Assembly (NCBI GenBank): GCA_907165065.1 | Contig: OU015528.1 | Location: forward strand, 45,251,515 to 45,315,514 | Direction: 5' to 3' | Length of the DNA: 64,000 nucleotides | Source of the DNA: Caprimulgus europaeus | Lineage: Eukaryota; Chordata; Aves; Caprimulgiformes; Caprimulgidae | Part shown: piece by piece, positions 39,773 through 51,156 of the stretch | How positions within the stretch are numbered: the first letter of the stretch is position 1 | Layout of the letters: each line of letters starts with the position of its first letter | Program-made: the position numbers and the translations under genes | Notes under the pieces: model-generated | What the model was told of the DNA's origin: nothing | What the model saw: only the letters and a program-made list of their open reading frames with translations | Database searches by the model: none

Positions 39773-40655
39773 GACTTCAAGGATGAACTTGCTGAATTGC
39801 TAGCAATGATGTATGACTTTTCCCTGAAAACCTCTCTGTTTTCTGAGGACTGGAGGGTTACAAAATTGATAATAATTTTTGAAAAGAGTTCATGGAAAAT
39901 TTATGGAAATACTGGCCTCTAAGCCTGTACCAGGCAAATTAGTAGGAATTAAAAAATGCATACTAGTAGTGGACACACAGAAAAATACAACCAGGAAGAG
40001 TTAAAGTGACTGTATGTAAAGGCACTTCATATCTCAAAAGCCAATTGGAGTTCTTTTAAACAGTCAAAAAGTACATTGATGAGGTTGATGATTTGCTTGA
40101 TCTGCTTATTTGCCTGGATTCCTGAATTCTTTTGGTGAAGCCATTCTCAAAAGGCTTTTAAGAAAAATAAAAAAAACTCCAAAACCTGTCATGGCATTAA
40201 GATAAGAAGAGGTTCTTTCATGATAAATAGCTGGTTAAACCAGGAAACTGTAGAAGAAAATGCAGTTTTCACAGAGGAAGAAGGTTCTTAGTACTTATTG
40301 TTTCTGAAGAGATCTGTGTATGGTCCTCTGCTGTTCAATATATTTATAAATTCCATAGGAAAGAAGACTAGCAGTAGGATCACAAAACTTGATGATGATG
40401 TTAATAACTCATTCCAGGTAAAAAAGACAAGGACCAGTTGGAAAGAACTTGCTCAATTCCAGAAGTCTCTGAGCTGAAAATTACTAATGACTAGAAGAAT
40501 GCTATGCAGATAGTTCATAATGTGTTTGTCCTATGTGTGTAGCCTTGCCTGGTCATCTATTTAAGGCAATTTTTATAGACAGCACAGGGGGCTAGGTAGA
40601 GCCACTGATCTGTTTCAGTATGGTCATTTTCATGCTCTTTCATTCCTAGAATAAA
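39773..40655 (+). mobile_element. Ancient, heavily decayed CR1-type LINE (reverse transcriptase and 3' end)
   Basis: Several blocks follow the order of a CR1-type ORF2 on the plus strand. GACTGGAGGGTTACAAAATT (39849) matches the start of the DWR-x-ANVTPI motif. GGAAATACTGGCC and TGTACCAGGCAAATTAGTAG (about 39905-39945) match the [15 protein letters not shown] region. CTTATTTGCCTGGATTCCTG (about 40105) matches the YLDFxKAFD region. GTATGGTCCTCTGCTGTTCA and ATATATTTATAAATTCC (about 40318-40355) match GPLLFNIFIND. GATGATGATG at 40391-40400 sits at the FADD catalytic box. The end, GATCTGTTTCAGTATGGTCA and TTTTCATGCTC (about 40608-40637), matches the 3' tail of turtle/crocodile-like CR1 elements. 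Stops and indels interrupt every frame. It is clearly older than the two minus-strand CR1 copies and lies opposite to ANKS1B. Confidence 0.72.
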
Positions 40656-42612
40656 AAATTTAGTTGGCTGCAGTGAAATGATCATATAGCAGCCTTTAAT
40701 ATAACTAAAGAATCACATTTTCACACAATATATAATTAAATTGAATTGTTGAATTTGTAAATGATGTTGTGGAGGTTCCAAAGTATTTAGTTACAAACTA
40801 ATAGAAGGTAGTCCATTGATAGCTATCTTCTTTCTCTTGTTCTTTGATCTGATCCTAAACAGCAATTATTATACCTTCATGTAAACCAGGAATGCAATTT
40901 GTGAGAGACAGTGTCAAGAATACTTCCCCAAAAGCTCAAAATCTGGACAATAATTAAGTTTAAAAAACCATTTGGTAAACAATTTTACAGGAGACAAAGA
41001 CTGACTCATACACGTGAAAGATGGATGTACAAAAATAGAAGCAGCTCTCAGTTTAGGATGAACTAATTGAGAAGAAATGTAAACCAGGCCACTTACATGT
41101 AACCCTCCTCCCAGGAGTTCAGCTATCTTTGATTCGAGGCCTACTGTCAGTACAGCACAGCTGTGCAACCATTCTCAGTTTTCTTCGGAGAAAATTGCTA
41201 GGGCGTGAGAAGGAGCTGTGAGAGAGTGCACAGGCTGGAAGTATGTGAGATAAGAAAGGTAAAGTTGCAGACGTAAGTGAGATTGTTGAGACAGGGGAAA
41301 TGGGCACCTCAAAGATTCAAGGATAACAACACTCACATGAAAAGGTATAAAATCCCGAGAAAAAAAAAGGGAAAGCAGAAGACAGCAACTCAGCAACATC
41401 ATAGATCAGGCTGTTCCAGAAGGCAAGAGGCCAGCCCTTCCCTACCTGAGTCATCACTACTTGCCCAGTAGACTTAAGTGACTCATTTGTTGAGGATGAT
41501 TTAATACCTTGTTCATTAGTCCTACAATGTATTGTGTGTGTTAGATGATAGCTAACTTGCTTTGTGCTTTTAAGCTGTCTATATCTTGCCTGAAGAATCT
41601 CTTTGATAAAAGTTTCCTGAAGAGAGTGACTCCCTGAGGAGGAGGGTTATATAAGTAATCCAGAACAACAGACAAGAATAATACGATTAGTCATGTAGAA
41701 AAGCATTTATACTTTAAAGCACAGGTGCACACTTTAGATGGGTTAGGGGATTTCAGAATATAGTGGACTTTTTTTCATCAGATTATATGTATTTCAGAAA
41801 AGTTCCACAAAGTTACAGCATTGAATAAATGATATCTGAATCTGGGTGCAGACTCTGATATCTAATGAGGCAAGAAACCTGGAAGACAAACCCAGAAGTG
41901 CTGGGAAAGCCAATGCTGGAAAAAGGCATTCTGAATACTTACAATCCCAGAAAAGGAAATTAGTACAATACTTCAAAGGAAGAACATACCTGAGAAAATA
42001 ATGAAGCAAATGTATCTGTGAATATTCTTGAATGTAAATTGTGCAAATGTGTAAATGAATTAGTGAAACAGAGTCTAAATTTCAGTCTGGCTTGTTGACA
42101 AAGGACTGAGAATGCTGGTGGGAGCTCACAAGAAACACAAATGAATAACTTTTAAAACAACTTTTCTGGTTTTAAATGCTTTCAGTAATTGCTACTTGAT
42201 TGTGCTTGAACAAACACACACAATATATGTATTTACACATAAAAGTCTGAAAGAAAGTAGCATGTAAGTTAGAGTACACATTACCTTGCTGGAATAATTT
42301 GTAAAAAATTGCAGGAAGCTGCGTATTAAATTTGTTTGTTAATGGCAATGAAGAAGTTGGAAGACCAGAGAAGCTGAGGGAAGATGGCCTGCACCACCAG
42401 TGTCTCAGACCTTATTCCTCTCTCATATGCTTGGCATCCTCCTAACAGCTTTTTTAAAATGTGCTTGCCTAGATGGTAACTTCCAAGAATGGTAGAATAG
42501 TGTTGGAAATAGAGCAAGGACTGTTCTTTTTAGGAAGATGAAAGAATTCAAAGCTCTGATCATTCCAGTGTCCTATGGGAGTAAAGGGTAACTCACAAAG
42601 GTTAACTTCAAA
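40656..42612. other. AT-rich intron, nothing recognised
   Basis: Lies between the ancient CR1 and the younger CR1. No exon, RNA gene or element seen. Open frames are below 85 codons. Confidence 0.5.
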
Positions 42613-43445
42613 CATAGAATCATAGAATCATTTAGGCTGGAAAAGACCTTTAAGTTCACCAAGTCCAACCATAATCTGACACTGTCAAGTCTACCCCTAA
42701 ACCATGTCTCTAAGTGCCACAATTACATATCTTTGAAATATCCCAGAGATGGTGACTCATCCACTTCCCTGGGCAGTCTGTTCCAATGCTTGACAAACCT
42801 TTCAGTGAAGATACCTAATCTAAACCTCCCCTGGTGCACATTGAGGACATTTCCTCCTGTCTTATCACTTGTTAGAAGAAACCAAGACCCACTTTGCTAC
42901 AACCTCCTTTCGGGTAGTTGTAGACAGCGATAAGGTCTCCCCTCAGCCTCCTTTTCTCCAGACTAAACAACCCCAGCTCCCTCAGCAGCTCCTCATAAGA
43001 CTTGTGCTCTAAGATCCTGAAACAGCTTTGTTGCCCTCCTTTGGACAAGCTCCAGAACCTCAATGTCTTTCTTGTAGTGAGGGGCCCAAAACTGAATACA
43101 CTATTTGAGGAATGGCCTCACCAGTGCCAAGTACAAGGGTGGGGGAGGATCACTTCCCTAGTCCTTCTGGCCACACTGTTTCTGATACAAGCCAGGATGC
43201 TTCTTGGCCACCTGGGCACACTGCTGGCTCATGTTCAGCCACCTGCTGAGCAACACTCTCAGGTCCTTTTTCACCAGGCACCTTTCCAGCCACTCCTCCC
43301 CAAGCCTGTAGTGTTGCATGGGGTTGTTGTGACCCAAGTGCAGGACCTGGCACTTGGCCTTGTTGAACCTCATACAATTGGCCTTAGCCCATCAATCCAT
43401 CCTGTCCATCCTTTCTACCCTTAAGCAGATTAACACTTGTACTAA
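42613..43445 (-). mobile_element. 5'-truncated avian CR1 LINE
   Basis: The plus strand starts with two CATAGAAT octamers (42613-42629) and TTTAGGCTGGAAAAGACCTT. This is the reverse complement of the typical avian CR1 3' end, so the element reads on the minus strand. Coding remnants upstream in element order include the [20 protein letters not shown] block (about 42930-42990) and the MRFNKAKCQVLHLGHNNP block (about 43320-43373). These belong to the thumb and C-terminal part of ORF2, after the reverse-transcriptase active site. Frames are broken several times. The 5' edge fades near 43445, where AAGCAGATTAACACTTGTAC still resembles CR1 next to a small deletion. The copy is about 830 bp of an element of over 4 kb and cannot move. 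It lies in the same sense as ANKS1B. Confidence 0.93.
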
Positions 43446-45498
43446 AGCTAATCTTTTTAGCACCTCTGTATATCAGTAGGGAGAGACAAACAATCCAGTT
43501 AAGTAACTGTAATTTAACCATCCTGAATCATCCTCTGGTTGATGCTTTCCTTTGACATGCTTTACAGTTTGTAAAAGGAATTTAGGGAGGCTAGCTTCAT
43601 TCAGCTGCAGGAAGACTTTCAGAATATCCTTTCTTCTTTCTGTCTTTCAAAAAATGAACAGTTTGCTTTAATAACTTCATTGAACAGATTTATGCCCAAA
43701 AGTAGAAGAAAAGTATCTTGGTCAACATCACACATAGAAGTTCAAAGGCATGTGATAAGTAAAACTCACAATAGTATATTGACATGCATTATGATAAAGG
43801 ATGATCTTGTTATTAGTTTAGATATAGGACAAAAATTCTATAACTTTATGAACTTCATCCACAGGCATATAAATTGATGATCTCAAAAAATGTAGAAAGA
43901 AGGTAATAAAGAAATTTCTATTTTTAGAATGCAAAGAAGAGCTTGTGAAAAATTAAATGTCCCCTTCTCTATCCTGTGCTATGTTATGTTACTTAAAAGA
44001 AGATATTATCTCTACCTTCAAATCTTTTTCTACTCCTCCAGAAGCCATGGATGATTTTCCAATGGCTTAATGGAAAGAAGCACCAAATAGGAACTAAGAG
44101 ATTCATTGCTCCAAAGCAGGAATGGCTTTTATGTTAAATTCAGTGGCTACAACTCATGGCTAAAATGAAAGTTATTGTATCTGTAGGCCTTGATATATTT
44201 TTATTGCATATTTGGCATAAGTGCAAGTGAAACTTCTTGCTCCATCTACAATGTAAGCATAAAGAACCACCAAACCAAGGATAATCTGAATTCTTTTCAG
44301 GACATTGACCCTGTTTTTTCTCTTATTTTTCAAGTGCTTGGATTCTGACCTACTCAAGTCAGGAGTCCTACTCCAGAGTTAGTGGCTTTGACCTTTATGC
44401 ATTCCTTTATGACAAACTTTCTGTAATAAGCTCTTGTTTGCTATTGCCTGAGTGGGAAGTGAGACCTCTGAAATCAATTTCAGACAGCAAACCTGCTGGT
44501 CAGAGATAAGTGTCTTGTTCTGCCAGACTGCACAATGCTTCAAACCAATTTCTTATCCATTTCTGAAAGATTCTCCTCAATTGAAACAGAAAAATAACAG
44601 TAAATACTTTTCTGAGCTACAGATTTTCTCAGTGAGCTTTATTTCATCACAGTTAGTTACTACTGATTGGTGGGAATTAAATATATACTGACTGGACTAA
44701 AATAGAAATTCTGAGAATGTAGAACTGTTTTATTTACTATGCTCTTGAACAACAAAATCAAAAAATATATCAGGTGGGAGAAATGTTTATCTCTATAGGT
44801 CTCTATACCTATACAAATACTTAAACAACTGTTTAACAGCTTCTTCTTGCAAATCATGGCAAAAGGAGAATTTTCTCAAGTACAGGTCTTAAGTGAGAAC
44901 ATAATGTTAAGCTGTAAAGTTAGAGGGTTATATACTGGTCTGATTTATACTCATTTTACAGAAATGTATTCCTGCTAACGTTAGTACAGGTACTTCCCTT
45001 TTCATTAGTTTTACCAAGTTTGGAATCAAACCACAAGCCTTTAATGAGGTTTTAATGATCCACTTGGGGGAGCTAAAGGGTAATTTGTTTCCAAATTGAT
45101 TATGGCAAAATGTTTGGCATGCAAAATTAAGTTACAGAAGACAATATGAGCAGAGACTTCCACTTATTTCAGCTCAGTGCTGGTTGTTAATCTATATTAG
45201 CTTCTGGAGCAAAGGGTCCTCAGTTCTTATTAAAATTCCAGCTACTTATAGAAAAAAAAGATTCACAGTTATAAATAGCTTAGCAGCAGACGCCCATAAT
45301 AGTACCAATCATATTCTGACTTCAATTATACACCTACAAAATACATTGAAAGCAACAGACATAACATGTAAGGTGGAGTTTTGTCCTTACTCTTACTCTA
45401 CATTTGTGTGCTAGTTAATACTAATTGTAATGTGACAGCAAGAAAAGAAATTCTAAAATGCAATGGTTCTGTCTTTCAGTACATATGAAATACCTACC

Positions 45499-45521
45499 TT
45501 TTTTTTTCTTTTCTTTTCTTT
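45499..45521. repeat. (CTTTT)n pyrimidine tract
   Basis: T run followed by CTTTTCTTTTCTTTAG. It resembles a plus-strand splice acceptor tract, but no coding exon follows and the host gene is on the other strand. Confidence 0.75.
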
Positions 45522-46561
45522 AGATGCTGGTCTTTGGCTACATCTGCTTGTGCCTCATGCACCATTTACTGTGTTGAAACATGGCTTTGTACCACCATTA
45601 TGTTCTCCATTTCTCCAGCCTGGGACACATTGGGGACTGTTTCCCAGTATAAGGCTGTATCAGCTGCTCTATCTCATGCTTGATTACTTATGGTTACTGG
45701 TAGTCCTTTGACTGTTCTGGGACTTAGGCTCTAATTAGAGTCAGAAATGCATTATCTCCTATATTGGAAGGAAGAGCACAGCCTTTTGTCTCTGAAGAGA
45801 CAATAAAATATGACATTGGGCTTTTCTCTATGTAGGAATTGCCCTAAAGTTCAGATAAACTGACAATACAGTTGATTTCAAAAGCCACAGCAGATCCAAA
45901 GCTATAATAATCCTTTTATAAAAGGACACAACTCAGTTTCAGACACATAACTGACATGAAAATTCCATTGCCATAGCTGTACTGTCATTCTCTTCCCTCT
46001 AACAGTAAAAATTTAAACTAATTCCAAATTATTCTGCAGTGCAGTCCACATTAAAGATTATGGTTGCCCATATGGGTGCACCTAATTTAACTGCCTCACG
46101 TAAACAAAGCTTCAAGTGAAAGTTATAATTAAATAATATATTTTGTTCAGTTAACATAACTTAATAACTATGTTTAAGGTTTCTTTATTTTATGTTTAAT
46201 TTAGCCAGAGCATGTGGAAAAAGTAAACTGTAAGTATCTGTACAAGAAGTATTGTTGTTAGGCACTTAAAAAGCAAAAACTTACACTTTGTAGCCATGAA
46301 CTACCAAAATATATTTTTAAATGCCATTCAGCATCCTGAAGCAGTGACACAATCATGCTGATTGAATACCATGCTAAAGACAATGGCAAAGCAAATGGAA
46401 GCAAAAGGTACAGTCAACCCAGGTATAAGCATGAAAGCTGTAAACATTAACAGAACCTGATGACAGTATTTTTAGTGCAATTTGCTTTTGTGCTTTCTCT
46501 TTGACATGTAAGGGTAAGTATGATAATGTATTTAGGAGGAACTACTGCTATAAACAGATTG

Positions 46562-46567
46562 ACTTAC
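46562..46567 (-). other. ANKS1B: Splice donor of ANKS1B SAM2 exon
   Basis: On the minus strand the exon ends ...ATTAAT and is followed by GTAAGT, a full consensus donor. It leaves the frame in phase 0. Confidence 0.9.
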
Positions 46568-46720
46568 ATTAATTAATTCAATCTCCCAGATTTTTTTTAC
46601 AAGGTCCATCGATGTATAGCCATTAATTAGAAAGGATTTGGTATAGTCACCCAGTTCAATGGAATCCAGCCATTCAGCTACAGAGGTGGGGTTGTAGCCA
46701 TCATGACCAATCTGCTTCAT
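46568..46720 (-). CDS. ANKS1B: ANKS1B coding exon: inter-SAM linker and most of SAM domain 2
   Basis: A 153-bp exon (51 codons, phase 0 at both ends) begins after TTTTTCAG and ends before GTAAGT. It translates from MKQIGHDGYNPTSVAEWLDS to the end ...IWEIELIN, with the SAM signature SVAEWLDSIELGDYTKSFL, then INGYTSMDLVKKIW. The first ten or so residues are the linker after SAM1. The rest covers SAM2 helices 1 to 4, and the helix-5 part would lie on the next exon, outside the window. ANKS1B is a postsynaptic-density scaffold with ankyrin repeats, two SAM domains and a C-terminal PTB domain. I chose it over its paralogue ANKS1A because, as I recall, ANKS1A reads LGLQDYVHSFL in this region. Compared with mammalian ANKS1B as I remember it, there are a few mild changes (Ser in DYTKSF, Val in MDLVKK, Ile in IWEIE). 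The internal ATG at the exon start is codon 1 of the exon, not a translation start. Frame-linked to the exon at 60884-60982. Confidence 0.95.
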
Positions 46721-46740
46721 CTGAAAAACAAGATTGAATA
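46721..46740 (-). other. ANKS1B: Splice acceptor of ANKS1B SAM2 exon
   Basis: On the minus strand the intron ends CAATCTTGTTTTTCAG directly before ATGAAGCAG. It is a pyrimidine-rich acceptor with AG at 46722-46721. Confidence 0.88.
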
Positions 46741-49239
46741 AGAATTACTGATAATATTCATTAAACATCTTTCTGAATAGCAGTTATTTATATTATTTTC
46801 TTTGACTCAGAGTTATCTTATTCTCTGATCAACATTCTTTTAATGATTAGTACAACATGAAACAATTTTTTGTGCAAAAGCACTAATAAAACTTAGTTTT
46901 CAATTTAGCTTTTTCTTATGCCAGCTTGCCTTTTAAACCAGAGTATAACAAGACTATAGCATGAGTTCAATTCCTATGAGACACCAGAGAATCTGTAAGT
47001 GAGGGGAGGCAAAAGAGTGAGAAAGAGACATTATTAATATCCCGACTGCACAGAAATGTTAGATTTGCACCTAAGATTTCATAGAATGGGAAGAAATTAC
47101 ACTGAGGAATGGATCTTTTGGTATCAAAATGCAAATGAAACATATTGTCTTGGTTATATTATTCCTAATTTATCTCTCCTAGTAGGTTATCTGAAATTTT
47201 ATAATAGTTGAAGCTGCATTATATTTTTCCACCCTCAGAGGAGGCTTAAGTAAGTCTCTTTCCTCTACCTGGTCACATATTTCATGGAACTCCTGGGAAC
47301 TGAATAAATTTTAGATTCCTCTCTATCTGTAAAGCTGCTTGAGATTGGACAATCAAACCAAATATTATTGGAATGGCCTTGACAGAGAAGCACCTCACCT
47401 GCATTCGTATAGCAGGCACAGAAAGCAGAAACACATATCTTGTTTGCATAACAAATTAAGAAACACCACTGACATCTTATTTTTCTGAATTTTGTTAAGC
47501 TACTAAAAAGTAAAGAGCTGCAATTTCTCTTTCACAATTGCCTCTTAGTGACACAAGTGAAGATTTTCAAGTTAGCCATTAAAGATAAAACCATATAAAG
47601 CCTCTACCTGTGCAGCTTGTTATGCCATACTGTTTTTATGAATTTTAAAGCAATTTGCAACAATAGCAGAAGTAGAACAAAGTAGAAAAATATTATGGAA
47701 TAGCCTCAATTTTCAACAGTATTATAAGCGTATAATCTTTCTATAGAAGTTTAACTATCACTAACTTGATAATGCACTGAACTGGTAAACTGTTAAGAAG
47801 ATTTAGAGGTTTAGAAACCTCGTGTTTTGCATAGGATCTCCCAACTGTGACACTGCGCATGGTGAAAGCCAGTTTCTCATTTCTGCCTGCTTATGTACAG
47901 TCCTACTTTCTGAGAAACAAAAGAAGTGTGACAGAAACATAATGCTTTGAGCTTAAGTTTGAAGTGAGTGACAAAGTAATTCAACAAGGAGAGGATTCTG
48001 ATCTTAATATCTTGCCTGAACCAATTTATTTCTCACAGTTTTGAAATACCATTTGAATTCAAAGCAGAGAAAAAAATTAAAGTCTGTATTTGAGAGCTGC
48101 AATAGTGTTCGTTGATCTGCCTGTTCAAAAACAGAAAGCCAGCATGTCATGATCTTGATCTTAGTTTCCTGCAGTATCAGAGAGGAGGGATGCAGGTACA
48201 CTGAATCGTGGATATGACAGTTTAGTCTTTGGTCTTTTGCTGCACATGTTGGCTATAAAATATTAATAGAAATATTTAAATTACAAAGTGAAAGCATTAT
48301 CTTAAATCATAAAAGAGACACAAGAGAATAACAATGGGAATTGTAGCCTTTCAGGTCACTTCTGTAACAAAGGAGTCATATTAGAAAGTGAGAGTTTGAT
48401 TTTGTTGTTGAACTTGACAATTTGGAATTTAGTTTCATCCTAATTTAGAATGAAATTCTTAGATGTCAAAAACATGGCAAATTCTTCTTTCACTGTCATT
48501 CAGACTTCAAATCTTAGACTGATAGTAGTTTGTCCAGCAGACTATGAAAATATTGGAGGACCCTGGTAGCTCTGACTTCTGGGAAGCTTATTTCAAGGGC
48601 TGATTTGAAATGAGATATGCTTAAACAACTGACACTTGAAAAGAAAGGACCCAATAAACTGAAGGAGAAAAATCTAATACAGAGATACCCAATAATGTCT
48701 AATATAAAATCGAGTACAGACATGAAGATGTACAGGGCCCACAGGGAACACATGACTTTTGAAAGATATGAGGTATTTTTGTTTTCTTCCTCTAACAAAG
48801 AAAAGTGAAGCACTTTCAAAACATATTTTAACATATCCAGATGGTGTATGTTATGCAAATTAGTTATTTTTTTTATTACTCTTTGATCTTAATGTTTAAT
48901 AAATCCTAATTTTGTCATGATTTTTTTTGACCTGCTGATTGAGAAATCCTGTGTAGTCTGGTCCACAATTCTGTTAATTTATCAGCCTCTATAAAAAGCA
49001 AACACAGCATGGGAAGTTTCTGAATTCTCAATTCCCACTGGAGATCTCTGTCAGAAGGGTTGTTAAAATAGATGTCACACTATGATGTGTTGTAAAGGGC
49101 TGCAGGCAAGCAAATGCAGGTGAACAATCCAATAAGCAAAAGACCAAGAACAACTGAAATGTTGGATTTGGTGCCAATAGACAAAATTGTTATCAGCTTA
49201 TTCAATAGCCTACATGAAAATACACTGGCCTGTTGGCAG
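46741..49239. other. ANKS1B: AT-rich intron, nothing recognised
   Basis: Upstream side of the SAM2 exon acceptor. No other exon or element seen. The 114-codon minus-strand frame at 48514-48858 has no recognisable domain and no splice-site framing. Confidence 0.5.
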
Positions 49240-49690
49240 GCAGCAGCAGGCTCTGCAAGCATTTTCCCTCTCCCTGACCCAAAGATTTGGCAGCCTGTGT
49301 TCTAGGTTGCCTCGGGAATGGTGTGGTTGTGTAGCCTTGGATCAGACCCATGTGAGAGAGAGCAGTGAGCAGCCTGGTCAGGGCCACCCCACCTTCTGCA
49401 GGAGCTGCATGTGAGCTCAGGTCCATGTCCCTGACACTTGCTCAGGCTATGCCATTGGCATGCCTGTGCCCAGCCATGCACAGGTGCTGATCCTCATCCA
49501 CCAACTCACTCTCCCAAATCAACCTTGTCCCATCCTTGTCCCTGTGGATTTGCCCTGGGATGTGCCTGTCTGTGGTCACTGCCACCATCCCTGTCCTGCT
49601 GGCCTTGTGTATGCGCTCAGTGCCTGCCCCACTGTCCCCCCTCGGCTCCCAGCCCACCTGCCCTGCCAGGGCAGTCTTCTCCTGCTGCTC
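49240..49690. repeat. GC-rich, CpG-poor patch, unidentified
   Basis: About 450 bp of clearly higher G+C than the flanks, with only about three CpG pairs in the reading I made. It is therefore not a CpG-island promoter. It is C-rich on the plus strand (many CCTGCC, TGTCCC and CCATCC words), and overlapping open frames of 70-90 codons on both strands follow from composition. Sharp edges, with AT-rich intron on both sides, suggest a decayed insertion, possibly LTR-derived. The family is not recognised. Confidence 0.45.
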
Positions 49691-51156
49691 CTATCATAGA
49701 AAATTAATGTCAGAACTAGAATATTTTCCAGCAGTTCTGGCACAAAAGCAGTATTTTGTTTTGTTGTGAACCAAGAACCTTATTTAAAACAGATTTTCTA
49801 GAATGTGTCTAATATACAAAAATTAATAAAATTTCAGTATCCGTCCTCTTGTATGGAAAGTTTTGTTCTGTCTGTTTATAACATCAACTAACTTATTAAC
49901 TGTCATTCATAGGTGGCTGAATGTTTTCGTTTAAAATATTTATTGACATACAGATTGGTTATCTAGGCATGACTATCATTAATAGTATCTGGTTTTCATA
50001 TAAAATGTTTTGGAGTTTTTAAACAAAACAAAAAAAACCCACTTTGAAATATCTGTCTGACAGTGCTGTCCCTTTACTTTATTAGAACTCCAGTTTAGTT
50101 GCATCTTATCCTACTCCTCATTAATAGGTCACGGTTCTTGGACTGTTTGTATTTTTTTTTTTTCTGTACTGTACCACTATCTTAAACTCGCAGATTATTT
50201 ACACCCTGTAGGCTGATTATTTTTTTTTTTAAGAAAAAAACACCTCCTATCTACTGACTATATTTCCATATATAATATTTTAATAATTTAGCACCAGCTA
50301 CAGCGTATGCACCAGTGGTGTCAAACGTCGAAGCAGCTATGTACATAGTGTTTGACTCAGAGCAGTATAAAATCTCTAAGCTTCAAGTCATGACAGCCTT
50401 TCAAATATTAACTGCTCATAAACAGCGGCAGTATTATTCTTCTGCAGGCACTGATACTAGTTCATTTGGTTGTTACCTTTAAAGAACAATATTGGTGTGA
50501 GCTGTTTCACTGCAGATGATTTTAGCATGTTGACTATGGAAAAGGCTAGGAATGAAGCCCATAGGATCAAGAGAAAAATAAATGTTTAAAGAAATATGAG
50601 AGAAACAAAGCATGGAAGAATACACAAAGTACAGGAGATTTCTCTCCTATGTCCTATTGATCTATCACTAGTATTGCTTCCCTTTAAATGAATAGAAAGC
50701 AGAAGCCAGAAAGAGTTGTTTCTCATAAGAAAATAGTAATGTCAAGTAGCATCCTGATGGGCTGAGAAATCCTTCACAAAAAACCGTCTGTACGTCAGTC
50801 TTTTTACAGGTGCATCACTGCAGTATCTATATAGTGTTTTACATCAGGATAGGAGGTATCTGAGTTTTTATCTCTGAAAGGTAGCCAAATAAACACGAAT
50901 GGAGCTTCAAAGTAATCACATAGGCATCCAAAGCATCAAGATGAATTCAGTAACATGGACTATTTCCAGTATTCTCTGATCTTCTCAGACAGATGGGGAA
51001 CTAATGCTATTTTCTCCACAGGTAATATCACTATCTGGTGGATCTCAACACTGGGCGTATTAAAATCAAGCTATTTATCCACTGTATAAGGAAAAAGAGA
51101 TTACTTGACTTTTACAACTCTTAAAATGATGGCTATGATTACAGTGACTTTACACT
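49691..51156. other. ANKS1B: AT-rich intron, nothing recognised
   Basis: Several T runs (50151-50163 and 50220-50231) and otherwise unremarkable AT-rich sequence. No exon or element recognised. Confidence 0.5.

Larger units (their letters stand above)
1..46567 (-). other. ANKS1B: ANKS1B intron downstream of the SAM2 exon (partial)
   Basis: This stretch follows the splice donor of the SAM2 exon on the minus strand, so it is intron of the same gene and continues beyond the window. I looked for the expected next exon, which should begin with the Val that completes SAM helix 4/5 and go on to a basic segment, and for the later PTB-domain exons. I saw none on either strand. The intron is therefore at least 46.5 kb, in keeping with ANKS1B being known as a very large gene with long introns. 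A short unrecognised alternative exon cannot be excluded. Confidence 0.75.
43446..46567. other. ANKS1B: AT-rich intron adjoining the SAM2 exon donor, nothing else recognised
   Basis: First 3.1 kb of intron downstream of the SAM2 exon in gene order. It contains only a pyrimidine run at 45499-45521 ((CTTTT)n on the plus strand) and small open frames without recognisable content. Confidence 0.55.

Noticed and set aside
43002-43424. 140-codon plus-strand open frame
   Set aside because: Antisense of the 5'-truncated CR1 at 42613-43445.
45463-45711. 82-codon plus-strand frame following a CTTTAG acceptor-like site
   Set aside because: No domain, no donor in frame that I can support, and the host gene is on the opposite strand. 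The acceptor look comes from a simple (CTTTT)n tract.
48514-48858. 114-codon minus-strand frame
   Set aside because: Hydrophobic, low-information translation without domain or splice framing. The length is plausible by chance in 64 kb.
49240-49690. Alternative ANKS1B promoter or CpG island
   Set aside because: GC-rich but almost without CpG, and no first-exon-like coding sequence with a donor on the minus strand.
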